From the NCBI RefSeq assembly GCF_040802235.1, contig NC_133157.1:32939501-33003500 (forward strand): DNA of 64,000 nucleotides. The letters run 5' to 3'. This document shows, one piece after another, positions 33,396-45,110 of this stretch. Source of the stretch: Manis javanica. Its lineage: Eukaryota; Chordata; Mammalia; Pholidota; Manidae. The notes under the pieces were generated by a model. It had not been told where the DNA came from. It made no database searches and was given only the letters and a program-made list of their open reading frames with translations. A program made the position numbers and the translations under genes. Positions within the stretch are counted from its first letter, which is position 1; each line of letters begins with the position of its first letter.

Positions 33396-36300
33396 CTAGG
33401 AGTGGAATTCCTCTTCAAACGGAGTTTCTATTTTTAGTTTTTTGAGGAACCTCCATATTGCTTTCCAGAATGGCTGAACTAATTTACATTCCCACCAGCA
33501 GTGCAGGAGGGTTCCCCTTTCTCCACATCCTCGCCAGTATTTCTTGTTCCTAGTCTTTCCGATGTTGGCCATCCTAACTGGTGTGAGGTGATATCTCATT
33601 GTGGTTTTAATTTGCATTTCCCTGATAATTATCAATGTGGAGCATCATTTTGTGTACCTGTTGGCCATGTGAATTTCTTTTTTGGAGAACTGTCTGCTCA
33701 TATCCTCCGCCCATTTTTTAATAGGGTTATTTGCTTTTTGGGGGTTGAGGCCTGTGAGGTCTTAATGTATCTTGGATTTTTAACCTCTTGTTGGATATGC
33801 AGTTTACAAATATGTTCTCCCATACTGTAGGGTGCCTTTTTGTTCTACTGATGGTGTCCTTTGCTGTATAGAAGCTTTTTAGTTTGATGTAGTCCCATTT
33901 GTTCATTTTTGCTTTTGTTTCCCTTGCCCGAGGAGATGTGTTCAGGAAAAAGTTGCTCATGTTTATATTCAAGAGATTTTTGCCTATGTTTTCTTCTAAG
34001 AGTTTTATGGTTTCATGACTTAAATTCAGGTCTTTGATCCATTTCAATTTACTTTTCTGTATGGAGTTAGACAGTAAGCCAGTTTCATTCTCTTACATGT
34101 AGCTGTCCAGTTTTGCCAACACCAGTTGTTGAAGAGGTTGTCCTTTCCCCATTGTATATTCATGGTTCCTTTATCATATATTAATTGACCATATATGTTT
34201 GGGTTTATATCTGGGCTCTCTATTCTGTTCCACTGATGTATGGTCTGTTCTTGTACCAGTACCAAATTGTCTTGATTACCATGGCTTTGTAGTAGAGCTT
34301 GAAGTCAGAGAGCATGCTCCCCCCAGCTTTTTTCTTCCTTCTCAGGATTGCTTTGGCTATTCAGGGTCTTTTGTGGTTCCATATGAATTTTAGAACTATT
34401 TGCTCTAGTTCATTGAAGAATGCCATTGGTATTTTGATAGAGATTGCATTCAATCTGTAGTTTGCTTTAGGCAGGATGGCCATTTTGACAATATTAATTC
34501 TTCCTATCAATGAACACAGGATGTGTCTCCATTTACTGGTATCTTCTTTAATTTTTCTTAAGAGTGTCTTGTAGTTTTCAGGTTATAGGTCTTTCACTTC
34601 CTTGGTTAGATTTATTCCTAGGTATTTTATTCTTTTTGGTGCAATTGTAAATGGAACTGTTTTTCTGATGTCTCTTTCTGCTAGTTCATCGTTAGTATAA
34701 AGGAATGCAATAAATTTCTGTGTATTAATTTTGTATCCTGCAACTTTGCTGAATTCAGTTATTAATTCTAGTAGTTTTGGGGTGGATTCTTTAGGGTTTT
34801 TTATGTACAATATCATGTCATCTGCAAACAGGGACAGTTTGACTTTTTCTTTACCAATCTAGATGCCTTTTCTTTCTTTGTGTTGTCTGATTGCTATGCA
34901 AGGACCTTAAGAACCATGTTGAATAAAAGTGGGGAGAGTGACACCCCCCCCCCGTTTTGAGAGAAAGCTTCTGCATCCGTGGATGTTTTATTGCCCTTGT
35001 CTAGCTCGGATTAGCACATAGTCTACAGGCACACACATGATCATCTACAATTGCTCTCTTACAACACTAAACTATGTTTTCTACCTTTATCTTGCATCTA
35101 CCTACCACTTCAGCATTTTATTAAAAATAAAAATAATAATAATAATAAAGGGAGAAATGTGGGATCCACATATAAATCAAGTATAAAAATCAAACAAATA
35201 TTCATATTTGACCTGATTGTTTATAGTTCGTAATGTGTGATCAAAACCAAAAGTTTCTGTGATGAATGCCCTTGTACTGTTCACCATGTAAGAACTTATT
35301 CACTATGTAAGAATTCGTTCACCATGTAAGAACTTGTTCGTTATGCTTCAGAAGATTGGAGACTGACAAGAATTAGGCTTGAGATGGATTAATGATTGTG
35401 CATTGAGCATTGACCCCCCCTATACAGAATTTTATTGTTGTTAACAACCATTTGATCAATAAATATGAGAGATGCCCTCTCAAAAAAAAAAAAGTGGGGA
35501 GAGTGGGCATCCTTGTCTTCTTCCCAATCTTAAAGGAAAAGCTTTCAGCTTCTCACTGTTAAGTATGATGTTGGCTGTGGGTTTGTAATATATGGCCTTT
35601 ATTATGTTGAGGTACTTGCCCTCTATACCCATTTAGTTGAGAGTTTTTATCATGAATGGATGTTGAATTTTGTCAAATGCTTTTTCAGTATCTATGGAGA
35701 AGATCATGTGTCTTTTGTCCTTCTTTTTGTTAATGTGGTGTATGATGTTGAAGGATTTTCAAATATTGTACCATCCTTGCATCCCTGAAATAAATCCTAC
35801 TTGATCATGATGGCCTATCTTTTTGATGTATTTTTGAATTCGAATTGCTAATATTTTGTTGAGCATTTTGCATCTATGTTCATCAGGGATATTGGTCTGT
35901 AATTTTCTTTTTTGTGTGTTGTCTTTGTCTGGCTTTGGTATTAGACTGATGCTGGCCTCATAGAATGAGTTTGGAAGCATTCCCTCTTTTACTTTTTGGA
36001 AAACTTTAAGGAGTATGGGTATTAGGTCTTCACTAAATGTTTGATAAAATTCAGTGGTGAAGCCATCTGGTTAAGGGTTTTTGTTCTTACATAGTTTTTT
36101 TTATTACCAATCTAATTTCATTGACGGTAATAGTTCTATTCAGATTTTCTGTTTCTTCCTGGGTCAGCCTTGCAAGGTTGTATTTTTCTAGAAAATTGTC
36201 CATTTCCTCTAGGTTATCCAGTTTGTTAGCATATAATTTTTCATAGTATTCCCTAATAATTCTTTGTATTTCTGTGGTGTCCATAGTGATTTTTCCTTTC

Positions 36301-37470
36301 TCATTTCTGATTCTGTTTATGTGTGTAGACTCTTCTGTTTTTCTTGATAAGTCTGGCTAGGATTTATCTATTTTGTTTATTTTCTCAAAGAACCAGCTCC
36401 TGCTTTCTCTTTCTATTGTTTTGTTCTTCTCAATTTTATTTATGCTCTAAACTTTATTATATCCCTCCTTCTATTGACTTTGGCCCTCATTTATTCCTCT
36501 TTTTCCAGTTTCATTGTGAGTTTAGACTGTTCATATGGGATTGTTCTTCTTTCATAAGGTAAGCTTGTATTGCAATACACTTCCCTCTTAGCATGGCCTT
36601 CGCTGCATCCCACAGATTTTGCAGTCTTGAATTATTGTTGTCATTTGTCTCCATATATTGCTTGACCTCTGTTTTTATTTGGTCATTGATCCACTTATTA
36701 TTTAGAAGCATGTTGTTAAGACTCCATGTGTTTGTGGGCTTTTTTGTTTTCTTTGCACAATTTATTTCTAGTTTCATACCTTTGTGATTTGAGAAGTTGG
36801 TTGGCACAATTGCAATCTTTTTAATTCACTGAGGCTCTTTTTGTTGGCTAATATATGATCTATTCCTGAAAATGTTCCATATGCACTTGAGAAGAATGTA
36901 TATCCTGCTGCTTTTGGGTGTAGAGTTCTGTACATGTCTGTTAGGTCCATCTGTTCTAATGTGTTGTTCAGTGCCTCTGTCTCCTTACTTATTTTCTGTC
37001 TGGTGGATCTGTCCTTTGGAGTTGGTGGTGTGTTGAAGTCTCCTAAAATGAATGCATTCTATTCTATTTCTCCCTTTAATTCTGTTAGTATTTGTTTCAT
37101 ATATGTAGGTGTTCCTATGTTGGGAGCATAGATATTTATAATGGTTATATCCTCTTGTTGAACTGAACCCTTTATAATTATGTTATGTTCTTCTTTGTCT
37201 CTTGTTACTTTCTTTGTTTTGAAGTCCATTTTGTCTGATACAAGTACTGCAACTCCTGCTTTTTTCTCCCTATTAGCTGCATGAAATATCTTTTTTCCAT
37301 CCCTTCACTTTTAATCTGTGTATGTCTTTCGGTTTGAAGGGAGTCTTTTGTAGGCAGCACATAGACAGGTCTTGTTTTTTTATCCATTCAGTGACTCTAT
37401 ATCTTTTGATTTCTGCATGCAGTCCATTTACATTTAGGGTGACTATCGATAGGTATGTACTTATTGCCAT
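33396..37470 (-). pseudogene. L1 ORF2 remnant (endonuclease/reverse transcriptase)
   Basis: ORF2p makes the nick and the cDNA during L1 retrotransposition. The N-terminus at 37470-37273 reads MAISTYLSIVTLNVNGLHAE, the start of the apurinic-type endonuclease domain. Reverse-transcriptase pieces appear at 36807-35759, including [11 protein letters not shown] and [20 protein letters not shown]. The Cys-containing C-terminus at 33635-33396 includes [20 protein letters not shown]. The reading frame is broken by multiple stops and frameshifts and split by the insert at 34941-35492. Confidence 0.9.
34928..35505 (+). mobile_element. Poly(A)-tailed retroposon inserted in the L1, probably an ERV 3' end
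   Basis: The insert body is 34941-35492, flanked by a perfect 13-bp TSD (agtggggagagtg at 34928-34940 and 35493-35505) and ending in an A tail at about 35482-35492. AATAAA at about 35457 lies some 20 bases upstream of the tail. Near 35149-35160, 'aaagggagaaatgtgggatc' looks like a polypurine tract followed by the TG start of an LTR. The downstream part carries three imperfect copies of 'ttcaccatgtaagaact'. This fits an L1-mobilised copy of the 3' end of a retroviral transcript. It is inserted antisense to the host L1. No open coding region remains. Confidence 0.8.
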
Positions 37471-37780
37471 TGTAGGCTTTAGATTCATGGTTACCAAAGT
37501 TTCGAGGGTAACTTCCTTACTATCTAACAGTCTAACTTAACTCACTTAGTATGCTATTACAAACACAACCTAAAGGTTCCTTTTTTCTTTTGTCCTTTTT
37601 CTTCCTCCTCCATTTTTTATACATTAGGTATTATATTCTGTACTCTTTGTCTATCCCTTGACTGACTTTGGGGGTAGTTGATTTGATTTTGCATCTGCTT
37701 AGTATTTAACTGGTCTACTTTCTTTACTGTGGTGTTTTCTTCTGGTGACAGCTATTTAGCCTTAGGAACACTTCCATTTA

Positions 37781-38641
37781 TCAGAGTCCCTCCAAAATAC
37801 ACTGTAGAGATGGTTTGTGGGAGGGAAATTCTCTCAGCTTTTGCTTATCTGAGAATTGTTTAATCCCTCCTTCAAATTTAAATGACAATCTTGCTGGGTA
37901 GAGTACTGGGTAGTGTATTCTTGATTCGAGGCTCTTCTGCTTCATTGCATTAAACATATCATGCCACTCCCTTCCGACGTGTAAGGTTTTTGTTGAGAAG
38001 TCTGATAGCCTGATGGGTTTTCCTTTGTATGTGATCTTTTTTCTCTCTGTCTACTTTTAATACTCTGTCCTTATTCTTGATCTTTGCCATTTTAATTATT
38101 ATATGTCTTGGTGTTGTCCTCCTAAGTCCCTTGTGTTGGGAGGTCTGTGCACTTCCATGGCCTAAGAGACAATCTCCTTCCCCAGATTGGGGTAATTTTC
38201 AGCAATTACCTCCTCAAAGACACTTTTTACCCATTTTTCTCTCTCTTCTTCTTCTGGTACCCCTATGATATGAATATTGTTCTGTTTGGATTCGTCGCAC
38301 AGTTCTTTCATTCTTAGAGATCCTTTTTTCTCTCTGTGCCTCAGCTTCTTTGCATTCCTCTTCTCTAATTTCTATTTCATTTACGTCTCCTCCACCATAT
38401 CTGATCTGTTTTTAAAACCTTCCATTGTGTGTTTCATTGCTGATACTGTGTTCCATAATGATTGGATCTCAGACCAGAATTCATTCCTGAGTTCTTGAAT
38501 ATTTTTCTGTACCTCCATGAGCATGTTTATGATTTGTATTTTGAAATCTCTTTCAGGAAGATTCATGAGATCAGATTTATTTGACTCTTTCTCTGGTGTA
38601 TGTATAATTTTGCTTTGAACCAGGTTCCTTTCACGTTTCAT
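37781..38641 (-). pseudogene. L1 ORF1 remnant (RNA-binding chaperone)
   Basis: ORF1p coats L1 RNA as a trimer. The start at 38641 reads MKRERNLVQSKIIHTPEKES. A coiled-coil-like heptad region follows (INMLMEVQKNIQELRNEFWS). A premature stop at 38381 ends the frame after 86 codons. Degraded text continues through the RRM and C-terminal domain to a TGA at 37781-37783. Confidence 0.8.
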
Positions 38642-39590
38642 ATTTGTATGCGGTGCCCTCTAGTGCCAAGAAGCTCTAGTGTCTGGAGCTGCTCAGCCCC
38701 TGGACCAATGGTGGGGGTTGCAGGCAAGCAGCACCAGTGCCTATCAGGAGGGAAGAGCTCTTCCCTGCTTCCTGGCTGCAGTGCCTGACTCTACTCCCAG
38801 GGCCAGTGGGCTAAGCATGCAGGGAGAAGCCTCTATGCTTTGCACTTGTAGCTGCCATAGGAGAGGCCACCCTCTGGCTGGCCTGTCACAATGGCGGGGG
38901 CACCCAGTTTGCCAGCTGGTGCCAGCCAGGAGGAAGGACCAGCAGGCTGTGTATCATGGTGGGGTACCTCGGTGCTGTGTTGCCAGCCAGGGGGATGGAG
39001 CACCTGAAGCTCCTGAAAGTTCCCAACCTGCTGGGAAGAATGCACCCAGACAATTTGTCCACCTGTCCTTTCCCCTGAGCAGCAAGCTCTGTGCAGTCCT
39101 TGCTCCTTTAGCAGGCCTCTCACTGTTAGGAAGTCTCTCAGGCTGCCTGCCTTTCTTTTGTCCCAAAGAGGCCTGATGTGGATCCCTGTTTTCCACAAGT
39201 GGCTGGAATCTCAGTCTCTCCAAGTATTCCACCTGTCTTAGCTTTCCAGCTGCACTAATCTCCAGAGCACCATGTAATGTAGGTTTGTGCTCCCAGCACT
39301 GGGTGTTCAGCAGTCCTAGGCCCCCATCCCCTCCCCACTCTGTTTCTCTTCCTCTCTCCAGTGAGCTGGGGTGGGAGAAGGGCTTGGGTCCCTCTGGATC
39401 ATGGCTTTGGTACTTTACCCTTTTCCTTGAGGTCTGCCATTTTCCCCAGGTTTAGGCAGTCTACCACAGCCAGCCTTCTTTCCTGTTGCTCTTTCAGCAT
39501 TAGATGTATTTGCTATATTTTCATATTATATGTGGTTTTGGGAGGAGGTTTATGTCTCACCTCTCATGCCACCATCTTTAATCCAATCCC
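38642..39590 (-). promoter_or_regulatory. L1 5' UTR / internal promoter region
   Basis: About 950 bp between ORF1 and the element start, more GC-rich than the L1 body. On the opposite (plus) strand it contains a 165-codon open frame (38679-39176). L1 5' UTRs carry an internal pol II promoter; no specific site is identifiable here. Confidence 0.6.
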
Positions 39591-39814
39591 ACACACACAT
39601 ACAGATTTTATATAATTTGATGTTCAACTATTTTGTGCCAAAAACTTCAAGAATTCAGAAATGTTGTAAAGTTATTAAGGAGGCCCCTGAAGAGAGATTT
39701 GAACTGATATTTGGAAGATAGGAAGTATCTCAAAAACAAAAGGAAAATATTTCTACGTGTCTTGTTTACTCTCCAAATCCTACCACACTACTTTGGATAT
39801 AAGATGTGTGGATT
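39591..39814. other. Intergenic flank of the L1
   Basis: AT-rich DNA without a named repeat. Confidence 0.35.
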
Positions 39815-40790
39815 TTCCACACATTTAGCAATTCTGTGACACCAGATGGGTAACCTATAATTTTAATCAATTCCAACACTATCTACCTAGAGATAGCATC
39901 AGATTCCACAGGTTAAGAGCTTATTACCACAAGACTACCCCACCACCCCACTTCAGATGCCAATTGCTAGTACAAGTTACCTGTGCTTCTTACTAACCAA
40001 TTACAGCTTGCAGATTCCCACAACCCCCATCTCAGGTTTGACTAGTTTGCTAGAGAAACTTACAGAACTCATGAAAAGTTAACTTAGTAGACTACTGGTT
40101 TATTATAAAAAGATATAGCTCCATGTAACTCCAGGGGAAAATATGTTCCCAGTCTGGGACAAATAACCTTTGAAGCCAAATCAGCTGACAGGAGAAATAA
40201 AGTGGGAGAAACCCATTTATTGTTTATAAGCAGTCAACCACTTCTGCTCGCCCATGTCTCTCATGACCCATCTACAAAAAGGGACCCCACCAAACCTCCC
40301 CAGTCCAGATATGCCCTAGCTTCCCCTGCCCTTGTAATCACCTCTTGATATGGAGATGGATTACTTCTCTCCACCCCTTGGAAACACCTATTGATGTGGA
40401 GATGCACTAAGGCCAGGTGAGGGATTCTGGAAATATTGCAATTTTACCCACAATCAGGAACTTCTAGATGGAAAAGATACATAGGGCAAAGTATGCAGAA
40501 AGGGGTAAGTAGCTTATATGTCACTCTCCCAGCACCTCCACATGTCACCAACCTGGAAGCTCTCTGAACTCTTTCTTTTTGGGTTTCTATGGAGGCCTCA
40601 TTACTTAGGCATGACTGATTAAATCATTGGCCACACATGACAGATTCAACCTCCAGCTTCTCTTTCCTTCCTGAAGCAAGGGGGTGCTGAAGGTCTCAAC
40701 CCTCTAATCTCTAGGTTGGTTCCCTAATAACCAACCCTCATCCTTGGGGGATTTTCAAAAGTCTCCTCAATAACATAAACAGGTGTGGTT
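39815..40790. mobile_element. Old LTR element split by a younger LTR
   Basis: The left part (39815-40123) has 'aattctgtgacaccagatgg', 'cacaggttaagagcttatta' and 'ctactggtttattataaaaa'. The right part (from 40453) has 'gaacttctagatggaaaaga', 'gaagctctctgaactctttc', 'aggcatgactgattaaatca' and 'aaccctctaatctctaggtt'. Together they give the order of a known type of old mammalian LTR. The junction is occupied by the LTR at 40124-40452. Confidence 0.6.
40124..40452 (-). mobile_element. Solo LTR, same family as 9183-9480
   Basis: On the minus strand it starts TGTGGGTAAAAT and ends GGAGTTACA, matching the ends of the plus-strand copy. It shares the duplicated 'catctccacatcaatagg' and 'catctccatatcaagagg' motifs and the AATAAA-containing 3' part. 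No clear TSD is visible, so it may be older or its edge is mis-set by a few bases. Confidence 0.8.
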
Positions 40791-41319
40791 GAAAGGAGCT
40801 TGTTATGAATGACAAAAGACACCGATTCACTTTTCTTCTCTTAACGATTCACTTTTCTTCTTTTAATACTTAAATTCCAAGGGTCTTTCTTGGAAGCTCA
40901 GGGCAAGGAACAGGATGAAAACCAAATATATATACATATATACCTAACATTGTACAGTGGCTTTTAAGTATCTTCCTGAAAATCTTGGGCCTCAGGATTA
41001 AAGGTAGCTGTGATCATCCCAACTGGCTTCCTGACAGCAGTCCCAATTACTATCTATGAAAGCTAGTGACAAAACTGGGGCCTTTCCTTGGCCTTTGTCC
41101 ATTTTAAATAATTTTGTAAGCACTTAATTCCTTTATTATATTCCTTCCTACTTGAAATACCTTGAGCTGTCTTGTTTGTGACCATACCCTAACTGATACA
41201 TGCATGCACCCAATGGTGGAGGGGAGGGGAAGGCTGGTCACTCAAAGGAGGGAAGAGGCAGAAGAATGTGCTGGTAGCCAAAACAAGAGTAATCGCACTT
41301 TCCTTGGGAAACAATGGGA
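40791..41319. other. Intergenic DNA
   Basis: 'gaccataccctaactgatac' near 41180 recalls an LTR 3' end, but nothing more can be aligned. Confidence 0.35.
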
Positions 41320-41590
41320 AGTAAATTCAGTTAGGTGGGATGGGGTCAGACTATGAAGGTGTTGAATACCAGGCATTTAGACTTAATGTATGAGGAAGAA
41401 GGAAGCCTGGTGAATGATAGCAAGGGCCATATTTTAGGGCAACCAGTGTTGGTATGTACAGGACAGATTAGGGCACAGGCAACAGAAAGGAGGCAGTGAG
41501 GTGTCCTAGAATAGAGAGATGTGAAAGCACAGAAAAAGGTGCATCTGAGAGATGTGTGAAAAGAACATACAGGATATTTTGGTATATTGT
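41320..41590 (-). repeat. L2 LINE internal fragment
   Basis: Purine-rich reverse L2-like text such as 'cagactatgaaggtgttgaa' and 'cttagacttaatgtatg'; divergent. Confidence 0.5.
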
Positions 41591-41594
41591 ATTT

Positions 41595-41830
41595 AGGAGT
41601 TAATAATAGCTATTGTTTATGAAGTTACAATGAATGATACATCAGATAATGTTAGGTCCTTTACTTATATTAGTTACAGTCCTGCAAGGCAGAAATCATC
41701 TACATTTACAAATGGGAAAACCAGGATTTAGGAATGTTAATTGATATGCTTAAGGTCAATCAGCTAGAGATCAGAGCCAGGACTTGAACTTGTTTCTGTT
41801 GCCCTTCAAAGTTTGAATTCATTCCAAGTT
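41595..41830 (-). repeat. MIR SINE, near full length
   Basis: 'taatagctattgtttatgaa', 'tttacttatattagttacag', 'ctacatttacaaatgggaaa', 'agagccaggacttgaacttg' in order. Confidence 0.85.
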
Positions 41831-41869
41831 CTGCTATTTGTCTTCCTACCACTGATCCTTTTAACAATC

Positions 41870-42465
41870 CAAAGGGCAAAACTGGATCCTCAAGTGGCAA
41901 GAAGGGGTGACAATCAAAAGGGCAAAGCCTTTGTCCCTCTGATGTGAAGCTCTAAGAAGAATACGATCACAAAGAAACAATCTGACAAATCCAAATAGAG
42001 GGATATTCTGCAAACAACTGGCCTGGTCTCTTAAAAAATGTCAATGCTATGGAGAAAAAAGAGACTAGAATACCATTCTAGATGGAAGGAGACTAAAGAT
42101 GAAATGTGACAACTAAATGCAGGGAGTGACCCTGGATTGGATGCTAAACTTCCCTTCCCCACCAAAAAAAGCTATAAAGGACATTTCAAAGTAAACTAGA
42201 TATTAAATAGCAACGTATTAGTGTTAAACTTCCCAAATGTGATCATTTATTGCAGTTTTGTGGAAGAATGCCCTTGTTCCTTGGAGATGAGCTGAAACAT
42301 TTAGGAGTAAATCAACACACTGCTTCCAAGTAATTCTGAAATAAATTAGCAAAATTAGAGTGCAGATGTGGAAAAATGCTAACAACTAAAGGGTCTGTAA
42401 GGTTGACTGTACTATCCTTGCAATCTTTCTGTAATTTGAAATTTTTCAAAATAAAAAGTCATGGG
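41870..42465 (+). mobile_element. Ancient interspersed repeat 3' part (family uncertain)
   Basis: 'acaactggcctggtctctta', 'aaaaatgtcaatgctatgga', 'gtgaccctggattggatgct', 'ctataaaggacatttcaaag' and the end 'gaaatttttcaaaataaaaa' form a well-known mammalian repeat order. Whether it is an L1 3' end or another class I cannot say. Confidence 0.6.
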
Positions 42466-42659
42466 ACTAACAGCACAATAAATGTTAATTGGTATTATAA
42501 AAAAGTTTTTTTAAATTTTAAACCAACTAACCCAAATTTTCACTTAGAGTGTGTTAAAACATGCCTGTGCTTTAAAACATGCCTGAAAATTAATACTTCT
42601 GGAATAGAGTTTTGATTTGTAATAAAATTTGATTTTGATGCAAAAAAAAAAGTCATGGG
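42453..42659 (+). pseudogene. Short processed-transcript insertion (3' UTR fragment)
   Basis: A body of about 176 bp (42466-42641) is followed by an A run. It is bracketed by a 13-bp perfect TSD, aaaaagtcatggg, at 42453-42465 and 42647-42659. AATAAA at 42621-42626 sits about 15 bases before the tail. This is the signature of an L1-mediated, 5'-truncated processed pseudogene. The parent transcript is not recognised. Confidence 0.75.
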
Positions 42660-42724
42660 GAAATTCTGATATGTACCCAGCCCCCCACCCCACAAAAAAA
42701 GACAATAAAAGAAGAAGGCCTTTA

Positions 42725-42880
42725 AGTGGAACATACTTGAGTCTACCACTTGCTAGCTGTGTGACCTCTAAGCCTTCATTGCCTCAGCTGGAATATGGTG
42801 GTGTTAATGCCCCCACGGACATTTCCATGGGACACTGGGAGATACATTGGTGTGAAGCCTGGAGCACGGTGGCCAGCCTA
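42725..42880 (+). repeat. MIR SINE
   Basis: 'gtctaccacttgctagctgt', 'gtgacctctaagccttcatt', 'gcctcagctggaatatggtg'. Confidence 0.75.
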
Positions 42881-43184
42881 GCATTCTCAGTATTCACATC
42901 TGTTCTCCCTAACTCCTGCCTAACACCCATTTCTTTTCAGAATCCATCAAACTGGCCACTAAGGAAGGTTTGCTCAGGACAAATAAGAACCACCACATGT
43001 CTTATAGAGTGCACAGGTGAGGCAACACGATGCCTTGCGGGGACACTTAGTGCAGCCTGCCTGCCGGCCTGCCTGAGATACAGGCTGGCTGACTATCTGA
43101 ATATTGGACCAAGGGGACAAAAGTCAGAAATGTCTCCTCCCACAACTTGGTAGTTCATGCCACAGATCAAAGCTCAGAGACTAG
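42881..43184. other. Unassigned intergenic DNA
   Basis: Covered by a 174-codon plus-strand frame that begins in the processed insert's tail and runs through the MIR, so it is not a gene. Confidence 0.35.
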
Positions 43185-43372
43185 CCAGAGCTTCTCAAAG
43201 TGGGATCACTGGGCCTATCTGAGCAGAATCAGCTGTCGTTCACGTAAAATGCATATTCCTGGACCCCAGTCCAATCTAAACTGGCTTCTCTACAATAGTT
43301 CTGGGAATGTGCATTCTAACATTGTTTTCTACATGATAATGAGGCATGCTCAAGTTTGAGAGTCCTGACCCA
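43185..43372 (+). repeat. MER5A-like hAT MITE
   Basis: 'gcttctcaaagtgggatcac' at the left, 'gggaatgtgcattctaacat' in the centre and 'caagtttgagagtcctgac' at the right match MER5-type ends and order. Confidence 0.6.
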
Positions 43373-44974
43373 CACCATGGACATGGTAGATGTGCTATTT
43401 TATAGTAAAATTGATCTACTGGGGAAGTAAATTCCTGTGGTTAGAACCTAATAATAAAATTAAAAGGGATACATGCCACAAAAATGTCCACAAATGGGAG
43501 CAAACAGAAATATAAATCGAGCGGTACATAAAGATAAAAGTGTGAAACTCGGGAAGAAAGCAACGTTTCTCCTCTGGGCTTTGCTAGTGCCAGACTCAAA
43601 GTATGAGAATGAAATGCTACCCCAGCCTGTGGCTGAGGAGGGCTCGAGTCTAGAGTCTTCGAATCCATCACTGTTTGCACCTTAGAACTAAAGTGATCAG
43701 AGATCTGAAGCCCTCACAAAAGGAGCCCCTTCAGACCCCATGACTCTGGGAAGCTATACAAACCAAGAATTCCCTCCTCTGGACATGTGTAATAAGTGGA
43801 ATTGATCCCACAGGGTCTTGTAAACTCCAAGATCTTCAGAAATTCTAGTGACTCAGAGGCTCACTTAGATTCTGCTTAAATCTGCTTAGCGCCTTCCCAA
43901 GCTGTACCCATGGCCTTACAGGACTCTCTCTGGGGTTGCTCACTCTGGTTTCTCACTGGGGCAAAAGCAGCTGACAGCGGTCACCTAGTTTCCCTGTAGC
44001 CTGGCAAGGGCTTGTTAGTGGAAGTCTGATTTAGAAGGAGGCTCCTTTCTCTTTCGACCCAGGAGACCAGATGATTTGGCTATGAAAGTTATCCTCTGAC
44101 ACTGAGAATCCTGTATTCTAAACCAGCTCCTGAAAGGCATTTACCCATGGGGTCTGAGTTATTTTGGGAGACTCAACATCCTGCAATCAACCCTAGGAAG
44201 GGGAAGAGAAGGACAGACAATTGGGCAGCTCCAACCTCACCCAACTCTCAAACTGAGACACAGGACAGAAGGCCATTTGCAACTTTAACTCTTTCCTGGC
44301 TCTGGCTAAGACCAATGCATTCCACTTCAAAAAGCCTCAGATGGCAACATGGTAACCATTTTAATTCTAGAAGAAACCAAAATGTAGCAGGATAAAATTA
44401 TGCATGGATATGTCTTTAAAAAATTGTCTTTAAATATTGCAGCCAAAGTAAAAGGATGGAAATTGCATCAGAAGAACATTTTTTGTGTGTGTGCTTTAAC
44501 ACTGAAGAAATAAATCAGTTTCCCAACTAAAGGGTTTAAAGTAATATTTCACCTTTTCAGGAACTCCAGAGTTTGTTTTGGAGATGAGGAGAATCAAAGT
44601 AAACCTTCAGATTTGTGATTTTATACACTTGCACACAAAGTCATTCACATTAGAACTCAGTTAAGTGTAATATTTGAGGTATCAATGCTTGCTGCCTTAT
44701 GCCTTCCTTTTAAATTGTTCTCCACAGTTTGCAAAGCCCTTGTGGTAGAGCAGGGTTGGGCTAACATCCAGCCTTGCACAGGAGAGGTACTCAGTGGAAG
44801 GAAGGGAGAAAGGGAGGCAGCAAGGAGGAGATTCTGCCATGATTCTACAAGAGTGACAAGTGCCCTTTTGCGTGTGGAACGTCTAGGGTTTCTCAGTGGT
44901 GTGTTTTATGAAGGCCTGCAGTGATAACTCATATTTAAGAACCATGATTTGTTGGATCTCTATTGTATTCAATT
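43373..44974. other. Long repeat-poor intergenic stretch
   Basis: About 1.6 kb in which I can name no repeat and see no gene. It lies some 6-7.5 kb upstream of the SHB promoter. Frames of 70-82 codons are unremarkable. Confidence 0.4.
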
Positions 44975-45110
44975 CCACGCACATTCACTCAGAGCCTAGC
45001 ATTTGGCAGGCACTGGAGAATCCTGGGGGTGGACAGAAATGAATAATGCACAGCCCCTGCTACCTGCCTTCCAGATGTCTCTCAAGGACAGGAGAGTCAC
45101 ACATCCTGGA
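44975..45110 (-). repeat. L2 LINE 3' end
   Basis: 'acattcactcagagcctagc', 'atttggcaggcactggagaa' and 'cagcccctgctacctgcctt' in reverse-L2 order. Confidence 0.7.

Larger units (their letters stand above)
32756..39590 (-). mobile_element. Near full-length L1 retrotransposon, inactive, with nested insertion
   Basis: A complete L1 layout is visible on the minus strand: 5' UTR (about 39590-38642, starting with a taaagatggtggcatgagag-type 5' end), ORF1 (38641 to about 37781), ORF2 (about 37470-33400) and 3' UTR down to about 32756. Without the nested 552-bp insert it is about 6.3 kb, the usual L1 length. Both ORFs carry stops and frameshifts, so it cannot mobilise. Its better preservation than other L1s here indicates a younger insertion. 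CA-rich strings flank both ends and blur any TSD. Confidence 0.9.

Noticed and set aside
42629-43153. 174-codon plus-strand ORF
   Set aside because: Starts in the poly(A) tail of a retroposed fragment and runs through a MIR; a chance composite.
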